Shown here in pieces: positions 33,073 through 41,070 of a DNA stretch of 64,000 bases. Position 1 is the stretch's first letter, and each line of letters begins with the position of its first letter. The stretch spans positions 186,001-250,000 of the forward strand of contig QZDS01000003.1 of the NCBI GenBank assembly GCA_009917455.1, read 5' to 3'. The DNA comes from a bacterium 1xD8-48. Its GTDB lineage: Bacteria > Bacillota > Clostridia > Lachnospirales > Lachnospiraceae. A model generated the notes under the pieces. It searched no databases, had not been told where the DNA came from, and saw nothing but the letters and a program-made list of their open reading frames with translations. The position numbers and the translations under genes are program-made.

Positions 33073-33810
33073 TCATTCTTCCACACGCAGCGCACGGACA
33101 AGAAGCCTGTGCGTTGCTACTTTCACAGGGGTACAGGTATAAAGGGTAAGCTGCGATCCGCCCGAAAGCGGTGTTGCAAACACAGCGGGGTCATCCGGCG
33201 ATACCGTCAGGATTTCATTTACGATAAAGCACATTTCCGTCCCATCCGCCGCCGTATAAAATATCTCATCCCCTGTTTCCAGTTCCCCCAGGCGGTTAAA
33301 ATGCTTCCCGTAGGTATAGCTGCGGTGTCCTGCAATGACCGCATTTCCCACACTCCCGATCATTTCAGTCTGCATGACCCACCCTTCGGAAATTTTAAGC
33401 TGTTCTTCGGAGACGCCCGCCGTCACAGGAAGCCGCGCGTCAATCTTCGGGATAGAAAGAATCCCTATCTCCGCGCCTGCCTGCGGCATATCCTTCTCCG
33501 GCTTTTTTACGGTTTCCGGTTCTTCCTCTGATTCAGGTGTCTTTTCTGTTTCTTTCACAGCATCCACGGGTACGGCTGTATCTGCGGTTATCCGTACAGT
33601 CCTGCCCGCATTTTGAAAAGGCTCTGTTTCCTTATTCTGCAAACTGTTTTCCTTCTGCGGCATGGATGATTCCAGCCGGGAAAGCATGGCTTCCTGCTTT
33701 TCCTCCGCCCTGTGCCTCTCCCATGCCGGTGACAGGGCAAAAACAAGCCCTGCAAGGGCGGCAGCAATCAAGACAGCAGTCAAAAGCGCCCGTTTATGCG
33801 TTTTTCCCAT
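33073..33810 (-). CDS. Sortase, class D-like
   Basis: A 245-aa membrane-anchored transpeptidase. N-terminal helix (about 5-25), acidic linker, and a sortase barrel with catalytic His in NAVIAGHRSYTYG, Cys in LTLYTCTP and Arg in THRLLVRALRV. The TLYTC and the short compact domain fit classes A/D rather than B. The start at 33810 was preferred to one 9 nt upstream because AAGGAG lies 9 nt before it. It stands next to an IPKTG protein, its probable substrate; the class B sortase at 53469 is a separate system. Confidence 0.88.
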   Translation of the reverse strand: MGKTHKRALLTAVLIAAALAGLVFALSPAWERHRAEEKQEAMLSRLESSMPQKENSLQNKETEPFQNAGRTVRITADTAVPVDAVKETEKTPESEEEPETVKKPEKDMPQAGAEIGILSIPKIDARLPVTAGVSEEQLKISEGWVMQTEMIGSVGNAVIAGHRSYTYGKHFNRLGELETGDEIFYTAADGTEMCFIVNEILTVSPDDPAVFATPLSGGSQLTLYTCTPVKVATHRLLVRALRVEE

Positions 33811-34015
33811 GTTTTCCATCTCCTTCCCTGCTTTTCTTTGATTGGGAAAGCAGTTTTTTCATGCACACGCCTATACAGGGCTTCCCGCTCCCATAGGGGC
33901 AGCCGGCGCACCGGCTTTGGGGCGGGTAGGGCACCGGCCCCGAATCCATTTCCCTTCCTGCATAGGGTTTCTGCGTCATCAGGTATTCGTAAGGGGAATC
34001 TGTAAACCGTGTCAT
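33794..34015 (-). CDS. Small Cys-rich conserved ICE protein, 73 aa
   Basis: Begins MTRFTDSPYEYLMTQKPYAG and carries CAGCPYGSGKPCIGVC, a four-Cys cluster likely to bind metal. I recognise the MTRFTDSPYE start and the Cys cluster from short ORFs at this place in related elements, where no function is assigned. It overlaps the CD1107-like gene upstream by 4 nt and the sortase downstream by 17 nt, so it is translated as part of the chain. Confidence 0.7.
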   Translation of the reverse strand: MTRFTDSPYEYLMTQKPYAGREMDSGPVPYPPQSRCAGCPYGSGKPCIGVCMKKLLSQSKKSREGDGKHGKNA

Positions 34016-35052
34016 TCTTCCATCCCCTCCTGTTCCGGCTCCCCGCCCAGATAACCGTCCTCCGGGTAATCGTCATAGATGGAAGTATCCATATCCTTCC
34101 CTGTCTCTGTTTCCGCCGGCATATCTGATGTTTCCATATCCTCATTGACCTCCGCCTCATCATCCTCCAGAAGTTCATCCAAATCTTCGGCATCATCCAG
34201 GTCATGCTTCGGTTTATATATCTTGAAATAATATCCGCCACCGCCCACAATAAGGGCCGCTAACAGGACAAAAATGAAAGCGCCGCCGCTTCCCTTCTTT
34301 GTTTCCTCTTTCACCGGTTCCTCTGTTTCAGGCGGTGCCTGCTCTTTCCCGGTGCAGGCCGACAGGTCATTTTTGCACACCGGGCAGGATGTGTTTACCA
34401 TTCCGGCCTCACATTTGTCCGCGCAGGTGCAGGCAATAACCTCCGGCACAGCGCTCTCACTCTCCGCCTGGTTCTTTTCCCCTTTTTCTGCAAGGGCCAT
34501 CAGGTCATCCTCCGTAACGGCATTTAGAAAATACACATTTTCAGAATCCCTCTGGTTGTCGATCACAAGGTAAAATACATTCTCTTCCGGTGTGACGAAG
34601 GTATAAAATTCCTTGCCATCCCCGTCGGTGGCGTTATCCAGAACGGAAGCCTGCCCCGCCGGTGTAAACGGCTTCTGCTCTGCGGTGCTTTCCGTATCTG
34701 CCGCGCCCTCATAATGGGGATTCTTTATCTCCACCACTTCCGACTGGTTCCCGGCAAAATCAACGGCATAGACGCCCACCTTCTCCGCCTCCGTCCCGGC
34801 ATAATCTTCAAATTCCACATCTATCGCGTTGTCTACGCGGTAATTGATCCGCTTTGTGCCAATATACACCGCATCCACGCCGGAATCCTCGTCACTTGCT
34901 TCTATATGGAGCGTATCCCCTGACAGTTCCGCACTGACCGTCGGCGGTGTCGTATCGCTGTTTCCCTTTGCATGAGCCGTTACAGGCATCAAAAAAGCGC
35001 CCATGCACAACACAAGCGCCGGTAATGCGTACCGTATGCTATTCTTCCTCAT
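34012..35052 (-). CDS. CD1107/DUF4366 family mobile element protein
   Basis: A 346-aa surface-exposed membrane protein: signal peptide (1-28, ending VTAHA), extracellular beta-rich domain, a Cys-rich segment (CTCADKCEAGMVNTSCPVCKNDLSAC), one transmembrane helix (about 258-280, GGAFIFVLLAALIVGGGGYYF) and an acidic cytoplasmic tail. The layout matches the CD1107 family of conjugative elements, a presumed mating-pore component. It overlaps the DUF4315 gene upstream by 14 nt. Confidence 0.85.
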   Translation of the reverse strand: MRKNSIRYALPALVLCMGAFLMPVTAHAKGNSDTTPPTVSAELSGDTLHIEASDEDSGVDAVYIGTKRINYRVDNAIDVEFEDYAGTEAEKVGVYAVDFAGNQSEVVEIKNPHYEGAADTESTAEQKPFTPAGQASVLDNATDGDGKEFYTFVTPEENVFYLVIDNQRDSENVYFLNAVTEDDLMALAEKGEKNQAESESAVPEVIACTCADKCEAGMVNTSCPVCKNDLSACTGKEQAPPETEEPVKEETKKGSGGAFIFVLLAALIVGGGGYYFKIYKPKHDLDDAEDLDELLEDDEAEVNEDMETSDMPAETETGKDMDTSIYDDYPEDGYLGGEPEQEGMEE

Positions 35053-35290
35053 TCTTCCCTGTTTCCTCCTTTACTTTCGGTTCGCTCTGGGGCAGTTCCT
35101 TCATGGACTGTATCATCCCCAGGATTGTTTTCAGTTCCTCCGGCGACGCGGTGACGCCCCGCACAGCCTGGATAATTTCCAGGTTCTCCTGCTCCGTGAT
35201 CTGGCGCTCAATATCCTTTATGCGCGCCTGCCACTCCGCCGCCTTCTGCCTTGCTTTTTCCAGTTCCGCTTTTAATCTGTCAAGTTTCAT
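35039..35290 (-). CDS. DUF4315 family protein
   Basis: An 83-aa coiled-coil protein: MKLDRLKAELEKARQKAAEW and following heptads to residue 40, then AVRGVTASPEELKTILGMI and an acidic tail. It is the usual neighbour of CD1107- and CD1108-like genes in Tn1549-type transfer regions; its role is unknown. The start at 35290 has GGAGGGG about 14 nt upstream, a rather long spacing. A direct repeat (35328-35360) lies in the short gap before it. Confidence 0.85.
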   Translation of the reverse strand: MKLDRLKAELEKARQKAAEWQARIKDIERQITEQENLEIIQAVRGVTASPEELKTILGMIQSMKELPQSEPKVKEETGKNEEE

Positions 35291-35327
35291 TTAAGATGCC
35301 GTCCCCTCCTGTCCTTTCCTGTTTGCA

Positions 35328-35360
35328 TTTATCAGTTATTTTTGTAACTTTATCAGTTAT
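35328..35360. repeat. Direct repeat of TTTATCAGTTAT, 21-bp period
   Basis: Two identical 12-bp copies, at 35328 and 35349, in the 92-bp gap between the peptidase gene and the DUF4315 gene. Exactly two helical turns separate them, so a protein-binding role is possible; no promoter is obvious. Confidence 0.45.
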
Positions 35361-35382
35361 AATTGTCACCAGGCAGCGCCTG

Positions 35383-38007
35383 TCACGGGAGCCTGCCGCC
35401 GCTGTAGAAATGCCCAGACCAATACTGGCTGTTTATATTAGCGTAGGAGATTGGGTCGCCGCAGTGGATCATTTTCCCGTCTCCTATATAGATGCCTACA
35501 TGGGTGACAGGGTTCGCGGTGGAATAAGTACCCGTAAAGAAAATCAAATCTCCCGGCTGCATGTTCTCTTTGGAAACAGGGGTACACAGGTTATACAGCC
35601 CCTGCGCCGTCTGCCTGCCCACATTCCCCACGCCGGAATGGTTGATTACCCATGATACATAACCGGAACAGTCAAAGGATGTAGACGGGGACGATCCGCC
35701 CCATACATAGGGATACCCTAAATATTTTTCCGCTTCTTCAAGCATGGCTTCAAAACTGCCGTCTCCCATAGCATCGCCGGGGTCTTCCCCAAAATCGGGG
35801 CCTCCTGCCGTGCCTCCGCCCGGAAGGTAGCCGTCACCGCCGCCTGCCACATAATAATAGGGGTCTAAATACTCCCCATTATGGGTCACTTCCAGATGCA
35901 GGTGCGGCCCGGTGCTGTTTCCGGTGCTTCCCACGGCGGCGATCACGTCCCCGCGCTTTACCTCCTGCCCTGCACTTACAGAAATAGACAAGCAGTGTGC
36001 ATACCTGGACTGGTAGCCGTCCTCACCCTCGATCACCACACACAGCCCGTAATCCCCGGCATTTCCCGCTGAGACCACAGTGCCGTCCTGTGCCGCTTTA
36101 ATGGGCGTCCCCTCTGCTATGCCGATATCAACGCCCCTGTGCAGGTTCTTTTCCCCGCTGATGGGGTGAATTCTGTACCCGTAAGGGCTTGTCACATAGC
36201 CGATCCAGTCAAAATCAAAGGGATTGCCGTAACACTGGCGGTTGCCCAATGTCTGCATATATACCCCGTACCGGTCAGACGCATCCCCCGGCGTAAGGCT
36301 CCCCGCGATAATATCCGCCAGAGGATTTACAGACAGCGTTGTTTTTAACACATGCCACTCCTGCTCGTGTTCTTCCCCTTCCTCATCCGTATAGGTGCGT
36401 ATCTCTGTGATTTCCTCCCGCGTAAGCTGGTACTGCTCCCCGAACAGGCGGTTTATCTCTGCTTCTACCTGTGCATAAGTGAAATCATCATAAGCCGCCG
36501 AAAGATACCCCATCAGTTCGTAGGGGTTATGCCCGATCTCCCCGATGTTATAACGGTACTCATCATAGTCAGGGTAATCTTCCTCTGTCCGGTTAATCTC
36601 TATCTGCAAGTCCGTTTCCAGTTCCGTGTACCGCAGCTCGCTCTGGTTGATCTCCGCATCATCCGCCACATAACAGGTGGAAATAACTGCGGACTGTACG
36701 CCGGAGAGCATGGCAGAACAGGAAGAAAACAGGGAGCCGAACATGGAAACGATCAGTATGCCGATCCCAACCGTTCCCAGAACAGCTTTATGCGACGCCA
36801 CGGCCTGTGCCAGCGCCCGTACCACCTGCCCGGCAGCATTCAGCACGTTTGCAGTGTGCTTTATTTCCTTTGATGCTTCCCTGGCCGCAGCCGCATACTT
36901 ACGCTTCAGCTTCTGTTTCTGCACCCACTTTGCAAAGGCTTTTTTCTCCAGTTCCGGATGATCCACAAGGAGTTTTTTGTACGCCATATCCGCACCCGCC
37001 TCTGCAAGCCTCCCTTCTGCCCTCCTCACTTCCCGGTATGGCTTTTCCCGGAGACGTTGCCGCCTTTTCCTCACTGCCCATCCTGCGCCACGCTCCGCTG
37101 CAAATTCCGCTTTGTGTGAGGCTTCCACGCCCACGTTATCCGATTCTGCCTCACGGATTTTCTGGTGCGCTTTCAGGACAGCCGCCGTGGATGCCGTGTG
37201 CCCTACTGCCCGGCCTGCCCTTTTTGCGAGCGGGAGTTTTTCATTCTCCGGGATGATCTCCGTCTCAAAATGCAGGCGGCCTCTCATCTTACCGGCCTCA
37301 CCGTCATACTCTTTTTGCAGGCGTATATGGGTACGGGACGGAAGCCTTTCTTTTGTTTCTTCCAGCTTTCTTTCAGCTTTCTCCACGCGTTCCTGCGCCT
37401 TTTCATACTGCCTTGTCCGGCGCGGCTTCGCCGCTCCTTTCTCTGCGTCAGACTTTCCGTCCTTTGGAGTATCTGCACTGGCCCGTTCCTCCGGTGGTAT
37501 CTCGCTTTTCTCATAATGCAGCCGTTCGGATTTCTCCGGCCCTGTGCTGCTTTCAGAGAATTTTGCCGCCATCCGTTTCCTGCCCTCTGCCCGGCCTTTG
37601 GGGGCATCCGCCGGTTTTGTCCTGTCCGTGTCAAAAATATGCCCTTTTTCCGGCATATCGGACACCGCTGTTTCCTCCGCCACTTCCCTCTCCCCGTCCG
37701 GTCTTTCTTCTTCTGTAATTCTCTCCCTGAGTAAGCTGCGCTGTGCCGCCTTAGACTGGTTCCTGCCCTCCGGTACTTTACCGGCACCACGCACGGGAGC
37801 GCCGGTGCCGCGCATGGTTTTCTGTGTACGGCTTTTCGCACGGTGCCCTGCCGCCGTATCTTCTTTTCTTTCATGCCCGAAAGATACATCCGCAAGCCTG
37901 CCGCTGATCCGCTGCTCAGTGCCAGCCGTCAGGTTTTTCTCCGTCAGGCCGTCACGGGTCATTTTCTGGACTTTTTTATCCCGCGCCCGAAATTCCTGCC
38001 CCCTCAT
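35383..38007 (-). CDS. Two-domain cell-wall hydrolase of the transfer apparatus (M23 and NlpC/P60), CD1108-like
   Basis: An 874-aa protein. A highly charged N-terminal region (1-370, Lys/Glu/Arg-rich, partly coiled) precedes a membrane helix near 405-430 (GTVGIGILIVSMFGSLFSS). Outside lie an M23-type metallopeptidase domain (HRGVDIGIAEGTPIKAAQDG ... GPHLHLEV) and a C-terminal NlpC/P60 domain with catalytic Cys in FDCSGYVSW and His in VTHVGIYIG. It should open peptidoglycan locally for the conjugation channel, like VirB1/CwlT-type hydrolases. The start overlaps the DUF6674 stop by 4 nt. Confidence 0.9.
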   Translation of the reverse strand: MRGQEFRARDKKVQKMTRDGLTEKNLTAGTEQRISGRLADVSFGHERKEDTAAGHRAKSRTQKTMRGTGAPVRGAGKVPEGRNQSKAAQRSLLRERITEEERPDGEREVAEETAVSDMPEKGHIFDTDRTKPADAPKGRAEGRKRMAAKFSESSTGPEKSERLHYEKSEIPPEERASADTPKDGKSDAEKGAAKPRRTRQYEKAQERVEKAERKLEETKERLPSRTHIRLQKEYDGEAGKMRGRLHFETEIIPENEKLPLAKRAGRAVGHTASTAAVLKAHQKIREAESDNVGVEASHKAEFAAERGAGWAVRKRRQRLREKPYREVRRAEGRLAEAGADMAYKKLLVDHPELEKKAFAKWVQKQKLKRKYAAAAREASKEIKHTANVLNAAGQVVRALAQAVASHKAVLGTVGIGILIVSMFGSLFSSCSAMLSGVQSAVISTCYVADDAEINQSELRYTELETDLQIEINRTEEDYPDYDEYRYNIGEIGHNPYELMGYLSAAYDDFTYAQVEAEINRLFGEQYQLTREEITEIRTYTDEEGEEHEQEWHVLKTTLSVNPLADIIAGSLTPGDASDRYGVYMQTLGNRQCYGNPFDFDWIGYVTSPYGYRIHPISGEKNLHRGVDIGIAEGTPIKAAQDGTVVSAGNAGDYGLCVVIEGEDGYQSRYAHCLSISVSAGQEVKRGDVIAAVGSTGNSTGPHLHLEVTHNGEYLDPYYYVAGGGDGYLPGGGTAGGPDFGEDPGDAMGDGSFEAMLEEAEKYLGYPYVWGGSSPSTSFDCSGYVSWVINHSGVGNVGRQTAQGLYNLCTPVSKENMQPGDLIFFTGTYSTANPVTHVGIYIGDGKMIHCGDPISYANINSQYWSGHFYSGGRLP

Positions 38008-38897
38008 AATGCCGCCTCCCGGCTCTTTGTCCCTTTGTCCGGCACAGGCATCGTCTGGGCGGCGGCAAGCGCTTTCTTCTCCTGCAAATCCTTTAATACG
38101 GAGGGCTTTTCTTTCCCGCCATCCGCAGACGGCTCCAAATCTTCCAGCTCATCCACTTCCTCAAATGTTTCCGGCCCCTCCTGTCCTGCTTCTGAAACTG
38201 CTTCCTCTTTTGTATGCCCTGCCGCCTGTTCCAGACGCTCCACGTTCCCAATCGCAGCAAGGGCCATGTTGTTAAGCTGGTTCAGAATCGTTTTTTCCAT
38301 CCGCAGGGGCGAAAGGACAGCCGCCTGGATGCGCCCCTCACTTCCGCCGTCTATTTCCTGCCGCTCCTTCCCCATGATCGTGCGGCCCGCATTTTTGATG
38401 TGCCCGCCTGCGCTCCGAAGTTCATGCCCCAGGTTCTCCACTTTCTCTATGGATTTTTTCACATCTGCTATGGATTCCCCGATGCCTTTCTGCATACTTT
38501 CCAACGCTTTCCTGATGCCCAGCGCGGAAACCGCCCCGTCTAACGCCTTCACGCCGGTACGCTTGAAACCTTCCACAGCCTCCTTTGCACCCTCCACAAT
38601 ATGCGCTTTCATCTCCGCAAGCCGCTTCTGCATAGCATGGAGCCTTCCCTCCACTGCATCCGCCACCCGCGACACAAAGCGCTTCGCCGGGTTCTCCTGC
38701 ATTGTGGCAAGCTGCCCTTTGACTTCGTGCAGTTCCGCCAACGCCCTGTTCAGTTTGTCTGCCATGTTATCCACCTGCCAGAGCATCATGGAATAGTCCT
38801 GCCCCTGATCGGGGCGGTTCTCCGTAAGAAGCTGTAAAAAATGCCTGACCGCTTCATTTTCCAAAAGCTCCCCCATCTGCATATCCTGATCGTTCAT
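38004..38897 (-). CDS. DUF6674-like ICE protein
   Basis: A 297-aa soluble, mostly helical protein. The start MNDQDMQMGELLENEAVRHF at 38897 has GGAGGG 8 nt upstream; the longer frame includes a terminator hairpin. It contains long amphipathic helices (DKLNRALAELHEVKGQLATM; IVEGAKEAVEGFKRTGVKAL) and the tail EKPSVLKDLQEKKALAAA, an instance of the shared KPSxxxxL motif. I associate it with DUF6674, a family found in the same position in other elements with unknown function. Confidence 0.75.
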   Translation of the reverse strand: MNDQDMQMGELLENEAVRHFLQLLTENRPDQGQDYSMMLWQVDNMADKLNRALAELHEVKGQLATMQENPAKRFVSRVADAVEGRLHAMQKRLAEMKAHIVEGAKEAVEGFKRTGVKALDGAVSALGIRKALESMQKGIGESIADVKKSIEKVENLGHELRSAGGHIKNAGRTIMGKERQEIDGGSEGRIQAAVLSPLRMEKTILNQLNNMALAAIGNVERLEQAAGHTKEEAVSEAGQEGPETFEEVDELEDLEPSADGGKEKPSVLKDLQEKKALAAAQTMPVPDKGTKSREAAL

Positions 38898-38918
38898 GCT
38901 GTTTCCCTCCTTCCATGC

Positions 38919-38945
38919 AAAAAAGGCGCATCCGAAAATACGCCT
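38919..38945 (-). terminator. Terminator-like hairpin in the DUF6674 leader
   Basis: AGGCGtAT / ATgCGCCT followed by six T on the minus strand, 22 bp upstream of the start codon. The stem is shorter than the others in this series. Confidence 0.6.
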
Positions 38946-39022
38946 CCCCATTTATCATCATTGATTGACTGCATCCTTCAAGAACAGACCTTAAACGGCC
39001 TGCCCCATTTTTGTGATACGTC

Positions 39023-39730
39023 TCATAACTGCATGATCCTGTTTTGTGAAACTGTAAACCACTTATCTTCTATTTCCACTCCTATAAATCTGCGGTCTGC
39101 CCTGATGCACGCTTCCCCCGTCGAACCGCTTCCCATAAACGGGTCAAAGCAAACTTCGTTTTCCAGCGTGGAACACATGACCAGATGCTCTATCATAGAT
39201 ACCGGTTTTTCAGTCGGGTGCCGTTTTTCTTTTCCTCTCGGCATCCTTTCTTCTATGACCGTTGAACCTAAAAAATGGGACTTCCTGTAATTTCCTTTCC
39301 GGTACATCAGGATAAATTCAGCCCTTTTCGGATAATAAGTAGAGGGTACTGTCATTTTTTTATCCAGCACTAACAGTTCACAGAATTTAAAGTTGCAGTC
39401 AACGCAGGCTTTGTGGATAGAAAAAATATTCCGGTCATTGGTCATCACATAAAAATACCGCCTGCTTTTCAATATCCTGTATATTTCCGGTATCCATTCG
39501 GTAAAAGGAATGTTTTTTGTGCTGAACCCGTAATTCCTGAATATCTCACCGCCCTCATAATTCAGCTTCCCGTTTTTCATCCCTCCCCCTGCCAGTTCAA
39601 AGGGCGGGTCTGTAAATACCATGTCAACACTGTTATCTTCCATGCTGCCCGCAATCTCCAGAAAATCAGCATAATATAATGTGGCTTTTTCTGTCTTATA
39701 TACGGCTGCAGCCTCTTTACCCGTTTCCAG
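39023..39730 (-). CDS. Site-specific DNA methyltransferase (beta-type motif order)
   Basis: A 235-aa AdoMet-dependent amino-methyltransferase. The catalytic DPPF (MVFTDPPFEL) lies near the N-terminus, and the AdoMet motif FDPFMGSGSTGEA near the C-terminus. The start is uncertain: AAGGAGGT precedes a CTG at 39730 by 6 nt, while a TTG at 39751 has no ribosome site. No restriction endonuclease is seen, so it is an orphan methylase, probably protecting the element from host restriction. It lies between the radical SAM gene and the DUF6674 gene in the same operon. Confidence 0.88.
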   Translation of the reverse strand: METGKEAAAVYKTEKATLYYADFLEIAGSMEDNSVDMVFTDPPFELAGGGMKNGKLNYEGGEIFRNYGFSTKNIPFTEWIPEIYRILKSRRYFYVMTNDRNIFSIHKACVDCNFKFCELLVLDKKMTVPSTYYPKRAEFILMYRKGNYRKSHFLGSTVIEERMPRGKEKRHPTEKPVSMIEHLVMCSTLENEVCFDPFMGSGSTGEACIRADRRFIGVEIEDKWFTVSQNRIMQL

Positions 39731-39791
39731 TCTGCCACCTCCTTCCTGCAAGCATGATATATAGATTTTCTAAACGTCTGTCCTTTCAAAA

Positions 39792-40700
39792 TCAAACAGC
39801 TTTCCTCTTTCTGTACGCAGCCGGGTCATAATCTTTAAAATCCTTCACGGAATAGAACAGCCGTTTATTGTTTACCCATCTCTGCATCTTCCGGGTTTCC
39901 TCCGGCGCGGCAGGCTTTTCGTACACCATCACATACGGGTCATACCCCATATCGCGCAGGGTATAAATGCGGTACAAATCCTGCTCATGGGTGCTGCCAT
40001 AGTTCGTAAGGACGTAAACACGCCGTTTCCGCTTGTCTTTTACCGTTGTAAGTTCGGAAAATCTCTTAAAATACGGCGTTAGGTCATCCTCCGGATTATC
40101 CCATGCAAAGTGCAGCATTTTTGTTTTTACCTTATTTAATAACGCTGCTTTCTCCGGCGTAATAAGCCGCACGTCAAGCCCCTGCGTAAAATCAACCCTT
40201 GCCCTGCTGTCCGCAAGCTGCCCTAAAAGCCGTTCCCAATCCGGGCAGGCTAAGATATTCGCATCTAAGAGCTTGATTTCTTTTTCGCCGCTCCAAAATT
40301 CAGACAGATCCGCCACCGCCCTTGTCCTTTTCCCCTCCTTCTCGCCGACAATGCAAAACCCGCATCCGCGCGGGCACCCTCTGGAAAGGAACCCGTAAGC
40401 TGTCCCCGCAAACTGCGGGTACAGCCCATAATCCGGGTGTGCATGTTCTATGGCATCAGGCAGCTTATTGTCAAGCCCATACCCTGTGCCGCCTTTTATG
40501 ACCTGGTCTGCTTTTATGTTTCCTTCATAGTCTTTTGAATAGGTGTCCGTGAATACCCTGCTCATATATACAAGGTCATACCGTTTCCTGCCGTCGTACC
40601 ATTCCACCAGATCGCCCCTTGCCTTATGGTAAGCTGACAGCTTCATCAGGCAGAGGTTGGGAAAACGGTGTCCGTCCACATCAATCAGGCCGATCTTCAT
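39792..40700 (-). CDS. Radical SAM protein of unknown substrate
   Basis: A 302-aa protein with the 4Fe-4S cluster motif CX3CX2C (Cys109, 113, 116 in SRGCPRGCGFCIVGE) preceded by a Rossmann-like N-terminal region resembling the B12-binding fold (MKIGLIDVDGHRFPNLCLMK). The C-terminal half continues as a TIM-barrel-like domain (LLDANILACPDW, VDFTQGLDVRLITPEKAALL, VYVLTNYG). The substrate is unknown. The start overlaps the virB4 stop by 4 nt, so it is translated with the secretion ATPase, and a DNA methyltransferase gene follows. Radical SAM proteins of this form turn up in phages and ICEs without assigned roles. Confidence 0.85.
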   Translation of the reverse strand: MKIGLIDVDGHRFPNLCLMKLSAYHKARGDLVEWYDGRKRYDLVYMSRVFTDTYSKDYEGNIKADQVIKGGTGYGLDNKLPDAIEHAHPDYGLYPQFAGTAYGFLSRGCPRGCGFCIVGEKEGKRTRAVADLSEFWSGEKEIKLLDANILACPDWERLLGQLADSRARVDFTQGLDVRLITPEKAALLNKVKTKMLHFAWDNPEDDLTPYFKRFSELTTVKDKRKRRVYVLTNYGSTHEQDLYRIYTLRDMGYDPYVMVYEKPAAPEETRKMQRWVNNKRLFYSVKDFKDYDPAAYRKRKAV

Positions 40701-41070
40701 TTCACGTCCTCCGCCAAATCCTCCGGCCTTGTTGTCAGCAGGCGGTACAAATGCGTATCCTTCGGAAAATGGTCGATAAATGGGATAATCACATTCCCAT
40801 AAAACAAAAGCCCCTCACCGGCATTGGAATTGGTAACATAAGAAAGCTGGTGAGGGGAAATATTCAGTTGCTTTGCCAAAATCTGCCTGTCTCCTGCGGC
40901 CTGGTTGAGCATATAGATAAAATCACTGTTCTCAAAAATGTTCTCGATCTCCCGCGAGGAAAGCAGGTCTTTGACGTTCTGGGTGATGCCTGTTGGGACA
41001 CCGCTCCATTTTCGGAACCGCTTCCAGATTTCCACGCTGTAAGCTGCTGTCTGTTCCTCCTTCAAGAGAA
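40697..41070 (-). CDS. virB4: VirB4 ATPase, exon 3 (C-terminal part)
   Basis: Encodes the end of the conjugation ATPase: LLKEEQTAAYSVEIWKRFRKWSGVPTGITQ ... DRQILAKQLNISPHQLSYV, then a family-like C-terminus. It begins with TTCTCTTG directly after intron 2; joined to exon 2 it restores the expected FHLLLKEEQ. The open frame alone starts at a Met codon at 41065 with a GGAGG nearby, so a short fragment could be mistaken for a gene. Its stop overlaps the radical SAM start. Confidence 0.88.

Noticed and set aside
33780..34250. 156-aa minus-strand frame overlapping the CD1107-like gene
   Set aside because: It runs through the CD1107-like tail and the small Cys-rich gene in another frame; Met/Arg-rich without family resemblance.
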